Below the pieces are notes generated by a model. The model made no database searches and had not been told where the DNA came from. It worked only from the letters and a program-made list of their open reading frames with translations. Shown here one piece after another: positions 1 to 11,296 of a stretch of DNA of 64,000 bases. The DNA lies in contig NZ_NEGI01000006.1 in assembly GCF_002135345.1 (NCBI RefSeq), forward strand, positions 124,001 through 188,000, read 5' to 3'. A program made the position numbers and the translations under genes. Position 1 is the stretch's first letter; each line of letters opens with the position of its first letter. The stretch is from Acinetobacter sp. ANC 4648 (lineage in GTDB: Bacteria; Pseudomonadota; Gammaproteobacteria; Pseudomonadales; Moraxellaceae).

Positions 1-17
1 CACTTTAGAATAAAAAG

Positions 18-40
18 AAACCCCTCATTGAGGGGTTTTT
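18..40. terminator. Terminator after rnfH
   Basis: A ten-base stem (AAACCCCTCA pairing with TGAGGGGTTT) is flanked by an A-tract on the left and a T-tract on the right. It can therefore end transcription in either direction. On the minus strand it lies directly after the rnfH stop codon. Confidence 0.8.
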
Positions 41-44
41 CATA

Positions 45-380
45 TCACTTCAATTGTTTAAAGCGATTACCTCGACAGTAGTTTCCAACTGGATTTGCAG
101 CAGCACGATTGCGACGAATATCTTTAGGATTAATCGTCAATACCCGATAAATTTCGACACGATCACCCATTTGAAGTATCTGATTTTGATCCTTAATTTT
201 GGTACCAAATATACCTAAGCTATACTGCTCAGGTAATGTGACCAGATTCTCGATTCCACTTTTCAGAATGGCATCCAGCGCAGTCATTCCATCCACATAG
301 TTCACTTCAATATGAAATTGTTGTTCAGGCGTAGCATAAGCGACCCAAACTTTGGGGTGAGTAATTTTCTCTTCTCCCAT
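45..380 (-). CDS. rnfH: RnfH family ubiquitin-like protein
   Basis: A 111-residue protein of the RnfH/RatB (UPF0125) family, which has a small beta-grasp ubiquitin-like fold. The visible family signature is the VWVAYATPEQQ start, a central GIFGTKIK segment, and the GDRVEIYRVL strand followed by NPKDIRRNRAA. The biochemical role of RnfH is not settled; in other bacteria it is encoded beside ratA or the rnf genes, neither of which is visible here. The start codon overlaps the stop of the upstream membrane-protein gene by one base (TAATG), so the two are probably translationally coupled. The C-terminus is basic and contains one Cys (CRGNR), and may be disordered. Confidence 0.85.
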   Translation of the reverse strand: MGEEKITHPKVWVAYATPEQQFHIEVNYVDGMTALDAILKSGIENLVTLPEQYSLGIFGTKIKDQNQILQMGDRVEIYRVLTINPKDIRRNRAAANPVGNYCRGNRFKQLK

Positions 381-1447
381 TAGATGAATTGTCCAATGAA
401 TGAAATCATCGCCACTACAATCGATAACGGTAATACGATACGTACCGCAATCCGCCAGATATTATAAAATATTTCATTACTAAAACTCATCGCTTTACGT
501 AAATGACTGATTTTCATAATCCAACCAGCAAAGATCGAATAAATTAAACAAATCACTAATCCCCAAAGCATCAAGATAGGATTTAAGATACTCTTTAAAT
601 TGGGTATCGCCCAAACCAGTAATGCGACCAATAAAATTAGTACTTGAATCACAACTGCAATTTGACGTTGCGCTAACTGTTCACGCGCTAGCTGTAGCAT
701 CAGTGCAGCTGCGACTACAGCCGCAAAAGTCATACTATATGCAGTAATTTGCGTACTCATGGCAAAATAGCCAAAAGCAATCACTGCAACGAACTGTGCT
801 AACCAGATGGGTACGACTGTTTTACTAGATTGCTCTTGTTGCTGAATTTGTGAAAGACTGGTTTGCCAATACAATCCTAGTCCTAGACCATTGGCCACCA
901 ATGCTAAAATAGTTGCATTGCCCCATTCTTTAAATTCAATTGCAGTCACATGCCAAGGTTGTAAAGCTGTACCGAGTACGTTAGCCAATATCAATGAAGC
1001 AATAGCACCTACTGCCGTTAAAAGTAGCAAAATTTGACGTGGTAAGTAGGACAGCACCAATGCAACAATCGCTAAACTAATCAAAACGAAATGAGCTTGA
1101 CTGGCTAATATTGAGTCATGTAACGCAATTTGACTAATATTAGAAAGAACTCCGCCGGCTAAGAAAGGAATAAATACCACCGCCAACCAACCAACAATAC
1201 GCCATCTTTGTGATGCATCAGCATCTCGTGTTAGTGCTGAAAGTGCATTTAAAGCTGTAGTTTTTGAACGCTTTGCCAACGCGACTTCTAAATAGCCTAT
1301 CGGTAAAGCGAGCAACACCATTGTGCCTAGCCATAACAACCAAAAATCAATTTGTCGATCAATTTGAATACTTAAACTCGGCGCTAACCCAGCAATAATA
1401 ATAAATGATAAACAAAATGCCATCAGCGGCGATAACCATCGTGACAT
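380..1447 (-). CDS. Polytopic inner-membrane protein, possibly transporter-like
   Basis: A protein of about 355 residues with roughly ten hydrophobic segments. I cannot assign a substrate. The early segment LPIGYLEVALAKRSKTTALN, and a further loop with many small residues, faintly resemble the sodium:neurotransmitter symporter (NSS) fold, but key ion-site residues cannot be confirmed by eye. The frame is open from 1546. I prefer the ATG at 1447 because AGGA lies seven bases upstream, and because the earlier part reads as a non-membrane extension. ATG at 1462 is a second option. The gene is coupled to rnfH by a one-base stop/start overlap, so the two are made together. Confidence 0.6.
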   Translation of the reverse strand: MSRWLSPLMAFCLSFIIIAGLAPSLSIQIDRQIDFWLLWLGTMVLLALPIGYLEVALAKRSKTTALNALSALTRDADASQRWRIVGWLAVVFIPFLAGGVLSNISQIALHDSILASQAHFVLISLAIVALVLSYLPRQILLLLTAVGAIASLILANVLGTALQPWHVTAIEFKEWGNATILALVANGLGLGLYWQTSLSQIQQQEQSSKTVVPIWLAQFVAVIAFGYFAMSTQITAYSMTFAAVVAAALMLQLAREQLAQRQIAVVIQVLILLVALLVWAIPNLKSILNPILMLWGLVICLIYSIFAGWIMKISHLRKAMSFSNEIFYNIWRIAVRIVLPLSIVVAMISFIGQFI

Positions 1448-1639
1448 AGAATTGTCCTGCATGACGAGTTCCGTAAAAAAGTCTAATGCTATTTTGCCTT
1501 TGTCATAGCTGAAAATCAAAAGATTACAAAGAAAAAAGCAAATCATCTGATCAGATGACTTGCTGCGCTAAGTTGATGATTCAAATTTTATTATTTTTAT
1601 CCACTCTAGTTTTCTTATTCATACACCCAACATTGGTAT

Positions 1640-2095
1640 TTAAGAGAAAAAACGAGCAAACCAATTTTTACCTTTTTTCTTTTCATTCTCTTTAATAATA
1701 CCCATCATATTGGTCTTAACTGCCCCCACATAATCTGCATCATCGTGTTGAATATGGTTAATTAACCATTTCGATAATACTTCATGTAACTCACTTTCAA
1801 TTGAATATCCTTCATCAAAACGAGTCCGATAACTTTCAATTTTTTTAATAAATAAATCATGTACTCGTTTATGAGGTACACGATATTTATATTCAGCTTC
1901 TTCTTGTAAACTCTCTTCAAAGGTAAAATGAGACTGCGTATAATCAATAATATTATTGAGAATTTGTTTAACTCTTGCTTTATCTGTCCCTACGCTGATT
2001 TCATCAATTTCATTGATATAATCTAAAATCCGTCTATGTTGATCGTCAATCACATCGATTCCAGTATTATATTCTGGGACCCATTTCATCTTCAT
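1640..2095 (-). CDS. Bacteriohemerythrin
   Basis: A 151-residue single-domain hemerythrin, an oxygen-binding di-iron four-helix bundle. The full ligand set is visible: H20 (DDQHRR), H56 and E60 (HFTFEE), H75 and H79 (HKRVH), H114 and D119 (HIQHDD). No chemotaxis or signalling domain is fused, so it is probably a cytoplasmic oxygen store, carrier or sensor. The C-terminus is very basic (KENEKKKGK) and ends in FARFF, which could touch the membrane. The start at 2095 has AAGG upstream at good spacing. It is monocistronic, with a long AT-rich upstream region. Confidence 0.9.
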   Translation of the reverse strand: MKMKWVPEYNTGIDVIDDQHRRILDYINEIDEISVGTDKARVKQILNNIIDYTQSHFTFEESLQEEAEYKYRVPHKRVHDLFIKKIESYRTRFDEGYSIESELHEVLSKWLINHIQHDDADYVGAVKTNMMGIIKENEKKKGKNWFARFFS

Positions 2096-2409
2096 ACGAC
2101 CACCTTAAAATATTAATTGCATCACCCTTTAAATTCATAGTAACGACTAAATAGACAAATAAAAATGAACCGTATTACTCGGATTTAACCAAAATTCATG
2201 ATTTTAAAATCAAGTTATTGTTAAATATATATTTTATATTTTAATCATACCAAAAGGGTAAGTTATTATTTAACCAATTTTATAAATTAAAACTAAATAA
2301 ATATAAAAAAAACATACTAATTATTTATTTTTTTTTAATTAAAAATAAAATCTTAATCTATATTTTAAATAGCTTTAAATTTTATCTAAAATTTTTTATA
2401 TTAAATAAA
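2096..2409. other. AT-rich intergenic region, no gene seen
   Basis: A 314-base gap consisting almost entirely of A and T between about 2200 and 2405. It lies upstream of the hemerythrin gene and downstream of the amidotransferase gene, both on the minus strand, so it should hold the hemerythrin promoter. I see no convincing single promoter, terminator hairpin or small ORF. Such A+T-rich DNA is a plausible site for H-NS-type silencing; that is inference. Confidence 0.4.
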
Positions 2410-3258
2410 TTAATATTGGTCTGCTTTAGTCATTCGTTTTAAACTTGGATTTTCCTCTTCTCGAATTAATCTTTCTACCCGAGTAAGAGCAGTTAATATT
2501 GGTCGACCAGATTGAAATAAAATCATTTCTCCAGCTTTATATGAAATCCAATTTTCATTATGTGTTAAAGGTTCTGTCGTAATTACAGCAACGCAATCTT
2601 CCGCTGTAGTAACTGTACTAAAATCGATTTCTACGTCTAAATCGATTAATTGTGCATGTTGAAATGGATATTCTCGGACCAACCAATGCAGCTTAGTAGT
2701 TGCGTAACTAAACAATGCCTGCCCATTTGATAAACAATAATTAAACGTACCATATTCAGCAATTTTTGGTGCAATATCTTGAAGCAATGCAAATATTTGC
2801 CTCAAACTCGGCTCAACATAGCCAAACTTCTCTACAAACTGTTCCAGTAAATAACAAAATGCTAATTCACTATCCGTATTTCCAACAGGTGTGAAACGTC
2901 CAGATAAATGCGGATTAAAACCATGCAAATCCCCATTATGTGCAAAAATCCACTGTCTCCCCCATAGTTCACGACTAAATGGATGGGAATTCTCTAAAGT
3001 AATTTTGCCTTGGGTTGCTTTACGAATATGAGCAATAACGTTACGAGATTTGATTGGATAATTTCGAATCAATTCGGCAATTGGAGATTCAACCGCAGAT
3101 TGATTATCGACAAATAAACGACAGCCTTTATCTTCAAAAAAGGCAATCCCAAAACCATCACAATGATCTGAGGTAATTCCCGCGCGTTGTGAGAAACCAC
3201 GGAAAGAAAAAGTAATATCCGTTGGTGTTGCACAGTTCATTCCCAATAATTGGCACAT
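2410..3258 (-). CDS. Class II glutamine amidotransferase (YafJ-like)
   Basis: A 282-residue Ntn-hydrolase-fold glutamine amidotransferase domain without a synthase partner domain. The catalytic Cys is residue 2 (MCQLLGMN), exposed after removal of the initiator Met. Further family motifs are the IAHIRKAT strand, the FAHNGDL segment and GNTDSE. The family (YafJ/GAT type II) releases ammonia from glutamine or acts on a gamma-glutamyl compound; the true substrate of the stand-alone members is unknown. The N-terminal Cys fixes the start codon. It stands alone, with its own upstream region of about 200 bases. Confidence 0.85.
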   Translation of the reverse strand: MCQLLGMNCATPTDITFSFRGFSQRAGITSDHCDGFGIAFFEDKGCRLFVDNQSAVESPIAELIRNYPIKSRNVIAHIRKATQGKITLENSHPFSRELWGRQWIFAHNGDLHGFNPHLSGRFTPVGNTDSELAFCYLLEQFVEKFGYVEPSLRQIFALLQDIAPKIAEYGTFNYCLSNGQALFSYATTKLHWLVREYPFQHAQLIDLDVEIDFSTVTTAEDCVAVITTEPLTHNENWISYKAGEMILFQSGRPILTALTRVERLIREEENPSLKRMTKADQY

Positions 3259-3428
3259 AGTTTTTTCATACAGCTTTTAGTTATATCAATATTGTGCATG
3301 AGTACACACCTGCTTGCAAATCTGAAAAATTGCAAACGAGTGTGTTTTATTCAGTTTTTACAAATGCATTTAAGATATCTCATATTTTTAATCGCTCTAG
3401 AGTGATCATAAACTGGGATCATGAATAT

Positions 3429-3457
3429 GTAAAAAGTCACTTAATGTGGCTTTTTAC
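3429..3457. terminator. Terminator after argB
   Basis: A twelve-pair stem (GTAAAAAGTCAC pairing with GTGGCTTTTTAC, one G-U pair) with a five-base loop, and A/T tracts on both sides. It lies 17 bases beyond the argB stop on the minus strand. Confidence 0.75.
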
Positions 3458-3473
3458 AATACTTAATTTGATT

Positions 3474-5848
<2,375 letters not shown>

Positions 5849-6004
5849 TAGCAATACTTCTGGTTGCTTCATCCTTCACTCACTTCCATGAGTAAAGTAT
5901 TCGTATCTCTGATTTGGATACTTTTAAAGGATCTCGGCGGAAGTTAGAAATTTTTTAAACGACTCGATTTAAGTTCTGAATATATCACAAATATACTTTT
6001 TATT

Positions 6005-6032
6005 AAAAAAGCCTGAGATTTCAGGCTTTTTT
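6005..6032. terminator. Terminator after dut
   Basis: A hairpin with stem AAAAAAGCCTGA/TCAGGCTTTTTT and loop GATT. On the minus strand the U-tract follows the stem. It separates dut from algC and implies a separate algC promoter between about 5850 and 6000. Confidence 0.8.
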
Positions 6033-6048
6033 ACAGCAGACGAATAGA

Positions 6049-6504
6049 TTAATTTTGACCTGTATGCCCAAAACCACCAGCACCACGCTCTGTAGCTTTA
6101 AACTCATCAACCAAATCAAATTCAGCTTGAATTACAGGTACAAGTACATATTGAGCCAAACGCTCACCTGGTTCTAAATTAAAAGTCGTTTGGCTACGAT
6201 TCCAAACTGAAACCATCAGCTCACCTTGGTAATCTGAATCGATTAAACCGACTAAGTTTCCAAGTACGATGCCATGTTTATGGCCTAGGCCTGAACGCGG
6301 TAAAATTAAACCAGCAAAATTTGAATCTTCGATATAAATCGCCATACCCGTTTTCACTAAAACCGTTTGACCAGGTTCAATTTGAATAGCTGCATCTACA
6401 CAGGCACGTAAATCTAAACCTGCCGAACCAGTCGTGGCATACGTTGGCATTGGCCATTCTTGACCTAAACGTTTATCAAGTACTTTTACTTGAACTTTCA
6501 TCAT
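6049..6504 (-). CDS. dut: dUTP diphosphatase
   Basis: Hydrolyses dUTP to dUMP and pyrophosphate, keeping uracil out of DNA and supplying dTMP synthesis. A trimeric dUTPase of 151 residues. Family motifs are visible: AGLDLRA (motif 1), PRSGL (motif 2), [11 protein letters not shown] (motif 3), a PGERLAQ motif (4), and the C-terminal glycine-rich [11 protein letters not shown] arm (motif 5). Two adjacent ATGs (6504 and 6501) both sit after AGGA; the choice does not change the fold. It is followed by a terminator. Confidence 0.96.
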   Translation of the reverse strand: MMKVQVKVLDKRLGQEWPMPTYATTGSAGLDLRACVDAAIQIEPGQTVLVKTGMAIYIEDSNFAGLILPRSGLGHKHGIVLGNLVGLIDSDYQGELMVSVWNRSQTTFNLEPGERLAQYVLVPVIQAEFDLVDEFKATERGAGGFGHTGQN

Positions 6505-6549
6505 AAAATCCTATGAGTTTTTAAAACTTTTCACGCAACACCTTTAAAC

Positions 6550-8589
6550 TTAACGCTTTAAAAGTGCTTTTAAATTTTGCAAATAATGTTGTGCTTGTAA
6601 TTTTGGATCAATATTTTCAGCCAATTTTTTCTTGCGACCTAACCAATCCAAATCATCTTGCGGTAATTCATCTAAGAAACGACTTGGAGTCATTTGTTTC
6701 ATTTGACCACCATTCTTACGCTGCTCCGCAAGGGTTAAAGTTAAACCTTGTTGAGCACGAGTAATACCAACGTACATCAAGCGACGTTCTTCTTCGATAG
6801 TTTCAGCAGCAATCGAATTTTTATGTGGCAGTAGTTCCTCCTCAAGCCCCATAATATACACAAATGGGAACTCTAAACCTTTTGATGCATGTAAAGTCAG
6901 AAGATTAACTTTATCGGTATCCTCGTCCTCTTGCTGTTGCTCCAACATATCCAGCAACACCATTTTACGAATCACACTTTCAATATTACGTTCATCAACA
7001 TCATCAGCTCGATTAATTAAGCTTTGAATACTGCTATACAGCATTTCCATATTGTCGAGCTTGGTCTTTTCTTGTGCAGGCGTTGCCGCTGTTTCACGTA
7101 CATAATCGACATAACCAGCCTCATGCATCATCTGTCGAATTTTAGGCACAGGTTCATCATCATCTAACAATTCACGGGTGAAACTCTCAATGAATTCTGC
7201 AAATTCTGCCAATTGTGTGGTGGCTTTTTTTGGCATCACCATAGTTAAACGCTGATCACTGGCAGCAGCCAATAGCGAAAGATGATTCTCTTGTGCAAAT
7301 AAGCCCAACTTCTCTAGTGTAACGGGGCCAATTGCACGTTTTGGCGTATTGATAATCCGTAAAAATGCGCTGTCATCTTCAGGATTAATAATCATTCTGA
7401 GATAACCCATCATGTCCTTAATTTCAGCACGGCCAAAGAAAGATTGCCCCCCTGAAAGCTTGTAAGGAATTTGCATTTGACGGAGTTGCGTTTCTAGAAC
7501 ACGTGCTTGGAAATTTCCACGGTACAACACCGCATAATCTTTCCAACTTTTACCATTCATCAATTTATGTGTGAGTAAATCTTTCACCACACGTTCAGAT
7601 TCATCATCATCATTACGACAAGTAATAATCCGAATCACCTCACCATGACCTTTATCACTCCACAATTTTTTATCAAAAAGATGTGGATTATTTTCAATCA
7701 CATGATTGGCGGCTTTTAAAATACGGCTAGTCGAACGATAATTTTGTTCAAGTTTTACCACTTTCAAATTATGAAAGTCTTCTTTAAGCAAAGCCATATT
7801 TTCAGGCTTTGCACCACGCCATGCGTAAATAGATTGGTCATCATCACCTACCGCGGTAAATTGCCCCATCACCCCGACCAGTAGTTTCACCAAAATATAC
7901 TGAGCTGTATTGGTATCTTGATACTCATCCACTAAAAGATAGCGCACACGATTTTGCCACTTATCTCGAACTTCAGCATTTTCTTGTAATAAGCGCGTGG
8001 GCATCACAATTAAATCATCAAAATCAACCGCATTATAAGCACGTAAATTACGCTCATACAGTTGATATAAATGTGCAAACTGGACATCTTCTGGTGTTTC
8101 ACAGGTGCTATGGGATTGCTCAGGCATAATCAGATCATTTTTCCAATCTGAAATTTTCTTCATGGCTTTGGCAATCAATTCTTTACTTTCCGCACCAGAT
8201 AAATTATCTCGATGCATCAAATCCATCAAAATGCGTTTACAGTCATCCGCATCTAAAATTGAAAAATTATTTTTGAGTGGTGTATGTTTTAACTCTAATC
8301 GTAATAAATTTAAGCCAAAAGTGTGAAACGTCGAAACAGAAAGCCCTTTACCTTCTTCTTTAGATAATAATTTACTCACACGTTCTTTCATCTCACGTGC
8401 GGCTTTATTGGTAAAGGTCATCGCGGTAATACGATGTGCAGGAATACCACACTGTTGAACTAAATACGCGATTTTTCGAGTAATTACTGAGGTTTTACCC
8501 GAACCTGCCCCTGCAAGTACTAACAAGGGTCCTTGAGTATATTTCATGGCTTCAAGTTGCTTGTCATTGAGTTGACTTGCTTTAGACAT
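6550..8589 (-). CDS. rep: ATP-dependent DNA helicase Rep
   Basis: A 679-residue superfamily 1A 3'-5' helicase that helps forks through protein roadblocks and restarts stalled replication. Visible motifs: Walker A AGAGSGKTS near residue 27, motif Ia TFTNKAAREMKER, Walker B DEYQDTN, DDDQSIYAWRGA (motif III), QNYRS (motif IV), TLHASKGLEF (motif V) and YVGITRAQ (motif VI). The N-terminal and motif Ia sequence is closer to Rep than UvrD. It lies 45 bases upstream of dut on the same strand. Confidence 0.93.
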   Translation of the reverse strand: MSKASQLNDKQLEAMKYTQGPLLVLAGAGSGKTSVITRKIAYLVQQCGIPAHRITAMTFTNKAAREMKERVSKLLSKEEGKGLSVSTFHTFGLNLLRLELKHTPLKNNFSILDADDCKRILMDLMHRDNLSGAESKELIAKAMKKISDWKNDLIMPEQSHSTCETPEDVQFAHLYQLYERNLRAYNAVDFDDLIVMPTRLLQENAEVRDKWQNRVRYLLVDEYQDTNTAQYILVKLLVGVMGQFTAVGDDDQSIYAWRGAKPENMALLKEDFHNLKVVKLEQNYRSTSRILKAANHVIENNPHLFDKKLWSDKGHGEVIRIITCRNDDDESERVVKDLLTHKLMNGKSWKDYAVLYRGNFQARVLETQLRQMQIPYKLSGGQSFFGRAEIKDMMGYLRMIINPEDDSAFLRIINTPKRAIGPVTLEKLGLFAQENHLSLLAAASDQRLTMVMPKKATTQLAEFAEFIESFTRELLDDDEPVPKIRQMMHEAGYVDYVRETAATPAQEKTKLDNMEMLYSSIQSLINRADDVDERNIESVIRKMVLLDMLEQQQEDEDTDKVNLLTLHASKGLEFPFVYIMGLEEELLPHKNSIAAETIEEERRLMYVGITRAQQGLTLTLAEQRKNGGQMKQMTPSRFLDELPQDDLDWLGRKKKLAENIDPKLQAQHYLQNLKALLKR

Positions 8590-8684
8590 CGTATTTCCTC
8601 TTTTGTTTCAGCGTTCAATTATAGTCATCTGAACATGACTTGCCTAATGCTTAGTGAAATTTTCCATCACCAATCGCACGCCAT

Positions 8685-8708
8685 AAAAAACCACCCGAAG
8701 GTGGTTTT
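8685..8708. terminator. Terminator after the first OmpA-like gene
   Basis: Stem AAAACCACC/GGTGGTTTT with a short TTCG-type loop when read on the minus strand, followed by T6. It ends the 8733-9365 gene and faces the rep promoter region. Confidence 0.75.
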
Positions 8709-8732
8709 AAAAACCAATAAAGCTAATTCAAA

Positions 8733-9365
8733 TTATTTAGTTTCATACACTGTAATTTCTACACGGCGGTTCTGTTCACGACCCGCTGGTGTAGAATTGT
8801 CTGCGATTGGTGAGCTAGAACCATAACCACGTGCAGTCATACGATTCGCTGCAATACCTTGACTCGACAAATAGTTCAATACAGATTGCGCACGGTTTTG
8901 TGATAAAGGATTATTAATCGCATCTGATCCCGTGTTATCTGTATGACCATGAATCACAAGTGCTAATTTGCTCGCTGTCCCGCCTTCAGCCAATACACGC
9001 GCAACATTATTCAATGCCGCTTGAAATTTTGGTTGGATTGTTGCAGAACTACTTGCAAAAGTAACACTTGGCATCACCATATTAATTGAGCCATCTGGAT
9101 TACGGTTGACATCAACACCCGTTCCTGCCAATTCTTGACGTAAGCGTTTTTCTTTTTGATCAAGCAATAAACCAGCACCACCACCAACAACTGCACCAAT
9201 CGCCGCTGCTTGACCCATTTTATCTTTGTCTGCATTAGAATATGCAATACCAGCACCAATAAGAGCGCCTAAACCTGTACCAATTGCTGCTTTGTCAAAT
9301 TCCATATTTTGACAACCAGAAAGTGCCAAAGCTCCAATTACAGTAGAAATTACAAGTGCGCGCAT
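8733..9365 (-). CDS. OmpA-family lipoprotein with glycine zipper (YiaD-like)
   Basis: A 210-residue envelope lipoprotein. The signal peptide ends in the lipobox LALSGC (Cys18), so the mature protein is lipid-anchored. Residues of about 28-70 are a glycine-zipper stretch (GTGLGALIGAGIAY, AAAIGAVVGGGAGLLLD) and the last 110 or so are an OmpA C-terminal peptidoglycan-binding domain with the VIHGHTDNTG and NPLSQNRAQSVLNYL motifs. Its neighbour at 9449-10099 is a close paralogue. The N-terminal 15 bases or so of both genes are nearly identical, suggesting tandem duplication. A likely job is tethering the outer membrane to peptidoglycan. Confidence 0.85.
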   Translation of the reverse strand: MRALVISTVIGALALSGCQNMEFDKAAIGTGLGALIGAGIAYSNADKDKMGQAAAIGAVVGGGAGLLLDQKEKRLRQELAGTGVDVNRNPDGSINMVMPSVTFASSSATIQPKFQAALNNVARVLAEGGTASKLALVIHGHTDNTGSDAINNPLSQNRAQSVLNYLSSQGIAANRMTARGYGSSSPIADNSTPAGREQNRRVEITVYETK

Positions 9366-9398
9366 TAAAAATCAGATCCATTCATTAAATATAAAAAA

Positions 9399-9428
9399 AA
9401 TCGAATCATAGATATCTATGATTCGATT
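9399..9428. terminator. Perfect 30-bp palindrome, terminator between the OmpA paralogues
   Basis: The half AATCGAATCATAGAT is followed directly by its exact reverse complement, with no spacer. On the minus strand it is followed by a T-rich run and lies 21 bases after the stop of the 9449-10099 gene. The stem is AT-rich for a terminator, but the U-tract supports that role. Confidence 0.65.
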
Positions 9429-9448
9429 AGGATTATATAGGTTTTAAA

Positions 9449-10099
9449 TTAGTTTGCGGCATAAATACTAATTTCAACACGGCGGTTTTGCTCACGACCA
9501 GCTGGAGTAGCATTCGATGCAATTGGGTTAGCTGAACCATGACCTTGAGCGTTAATACGAGATCTTGGTACACCTTGACTCGTTAAATAATTTGCAACTG
9601 ACTGTGCACGTGCTTGAGACAATGGAATATTGATTGAATCATTCCCTGTACTATCAGTATAACCTGTAACTAAAATAGCACTTTTATTGTCTTCAGTGAG
9701 CGTTTGAGCCACTTTATTTAAAGTTGAATAAAAGTTAGATTTAATGTTCGATTGATTGGTATCAAATGTAATATTACCTGGCATGATCAAACCAACAGAA
9801 CCATCTGGATTACGGTTTACTTCAACACCAGTTCCCGCCATTTGTTGGCGTAATTTTTTCTCTTTATTATCTAAATATGCACCAGCACCAGCACCTACAA
9901 GCGCGCCAATAGCCAAGGCACGATTATTTTGTGCAGATGAATTTGCATTACCTTTAGAAAGACCATAACCAGCAGCTGCGCCAATTAAACCACCTAAAGC
10001 AGCTTTATCATATTCAACACCGCCAATATTATTACCTGTAGTTTGGCAACCTGATAATACTAAAGCCCCAACTACAGCTGAAATTGCTAGTGCACGCAT
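9449..10099 (-). CDS. OmpA-family lipoprotein with glycine zipper, paralogue
   Basis: A 216-residue paralogue of the neighbouring lipoprotein. Lipobox LVLSGC (Cys18), glycine-rich zipper at about 34-75, then an OmpA C-terminal domain (VTGYTDSTGND, PLSQARAQSVANYL, GHGSANPIASN). It differs mainly by a longer linker after the lipidated Cys. A candidate promoter lies upstream on the minus strand (TTGATT, then TTATAC at 18-base spacing, about 10134-10163), so both paralogues may be read from here, with partial termination at the palindrome between them. Confidence 0.85.
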   Translation of the reverse strand: MRALAISAVVGALVLSGCQTTGNNIGGVEYDKAALGGLIGAAAGYGLSKGNANSSAQNNRALAIGALVGAGAGAYLDNKEKKLRQQMAGTGVEVNRNPDGSVGLIMPGNITFDTNQSNIKSNFYSTLNKVAQTLTEDNKSAILVTGYTDSTGNDSINIPLSQARAQSVANYLTSQGVPRSRINAQGHGSANPIASNATPAGREQNRRVEISIYAAN

Positions 10100-10346
10100 C
10101 GCGCTTCTCCAGTTTATGTTTATTTGTTTCGTATAATGTAATATTGATTGAAAAAATCAAATGCAACTATAGATATTTTGTTAACAAGCTTTGTTTTAGT
10201 TACATTTTGTAATAATTAGTTTAAGTAGGTAATGTTCATTCATCATAATTTGTACACAGTTTGCATTTGATGCTTTTTAAATCATGTAACTCCGATTATA
10301 TTTAAATCAAAATACATTTTCATGATGTCATTATTAGGACAGTTTT

Positions 10347-11273
10347 ATGTCATATCAACAACAGAAACAACCTATTTTAAAAAAAATAACAAAAGGCCTC
10401 ACCGTTGGAACAGTGATTACAGGAAGTACATTTTTTCACGGCCCGCCTGTTTTAGCCTTAGGCCTAACCAAGCTGATTAAACAGTCACCTCAAATTGATG
10501 CAACCAACATCAATATTACAAACAGTTGGTTAGGCATTAATAATTGGCTGATTGATCATCTCTTACCGCATTTAAATTGGGAAATTAGCATTGATGACGA
10601 TTTAGATTTAAATATGCAAGGTCGCTATTTGATGACCTGTAACCATCAAAGTTGGGTCGACACTACGGTGAATCAATATGTCGGATTAACCCGCATGCCA
10701 TTGACGCGCTTTTTTACCAAATGGGAACTTATTTTTATTCCCTTTGTCGGCCAAGCCTTTAAAATCCTCGGCTTCCCAATGATGAAACGACATACAAAAG
10801 CACAAATCGAAAAAAATCCTGAACTTAAATCTAAAGATATGGATGAGGCTCGCAAAGCCTGTGAACAATTACTCAGCCAACCCTTTACGTTATTAAATTA
10901 CTTGGAAGGTACGCGTTTTAGCCCTGAAAAACATGCACAACAAAACTCCCCATACACGAATTTACTCAAGCCTAAAGCTGGAGGACTTGCTTTAGCCCTC
11001 AATATTTTAGGTGATCAAATTGATGCACTGGTTGATATGACCATTGTTTATCCTGATGGTGCACCAGGTTATGCTGATTTTTGGCTAGGTGAAGTCTCTC
11101 GTATTGCGGTAAATTTACGTAAAATTCAGATTCCAGAATGGGTATATGGTGGAAACTACGAGGAGGATGCAGAATACCGCGAACGTTTCCAACACTGGGT
11201 AGATGAACTCTGGACTGAAAAAGATCAATTGATTACAGCAATGAAAAAACAATATCAAGTTACAGCAGCATAA
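10347..11273 (+). CDS. Lysophospholipid acyltransferase family protein (YihG-like)
   Basis: A 308-residue PlsC/LPLAT-superfamily acyltransferase. The catalytic NHQSWVD motif (H100, D105) and the LEGTRFSPEKH substrate motif near residue 190 are intact. An N-terminal hydrophobic segment (about 18-42) probably anchors it to the inner membrane. The family moves an acyl chain to the sn-2 position of lysophosphatidic acid or a related lysophospholipid. The sequence is closer to the E. coli YihG/YihG-like group than to PlsC itself, so it is likely an accessory enzyme. The next gene starts 23 bases downstream on the same strand. Confidence 0.8.
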   Translation: MSYQQQKQPILKKITKGLTVGTVITGSTFFHGPPVLALGLTKLIKQSPQIDATNINITNSWLGINNWLIDHLLPHLNWEISIDDDLDLNMQGRYLMTCNHQSWVDTTVNQYVGLTRMPLTRFFTKWELIFIPFVGQAFKILGFPMMKRHTKAQIEKNPELKSKDMDEARKACEQLLSQPFTLLNYLEGTRFSPEKHAQQNSPYTNLLKPKAGGLALALNILGDQIDALVDMTIVYPDGAPGYADFWLGEVSRIAVNLRKIQIPEWVYGGNYEEDAEYRERFQHWVDELWTEKDQLITAMKKQYQVTAA

Positions 11274-11296
11274 ATAAAGTTAAACTAAGGATTGAT

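Noticed and set aside
1762..1947. 61-codon ORF on the hemerythrin strand, other frame
   Set aside because: Fully inside the hemerythrin gene in another frame; Ile/Leu/Lys-rich from AT bias.
9399..9428. Insertion-sequence inverted repeat
   Set aside because: Perfect palindrome without transposase, target duplication or internal sequence; terminator fits better.
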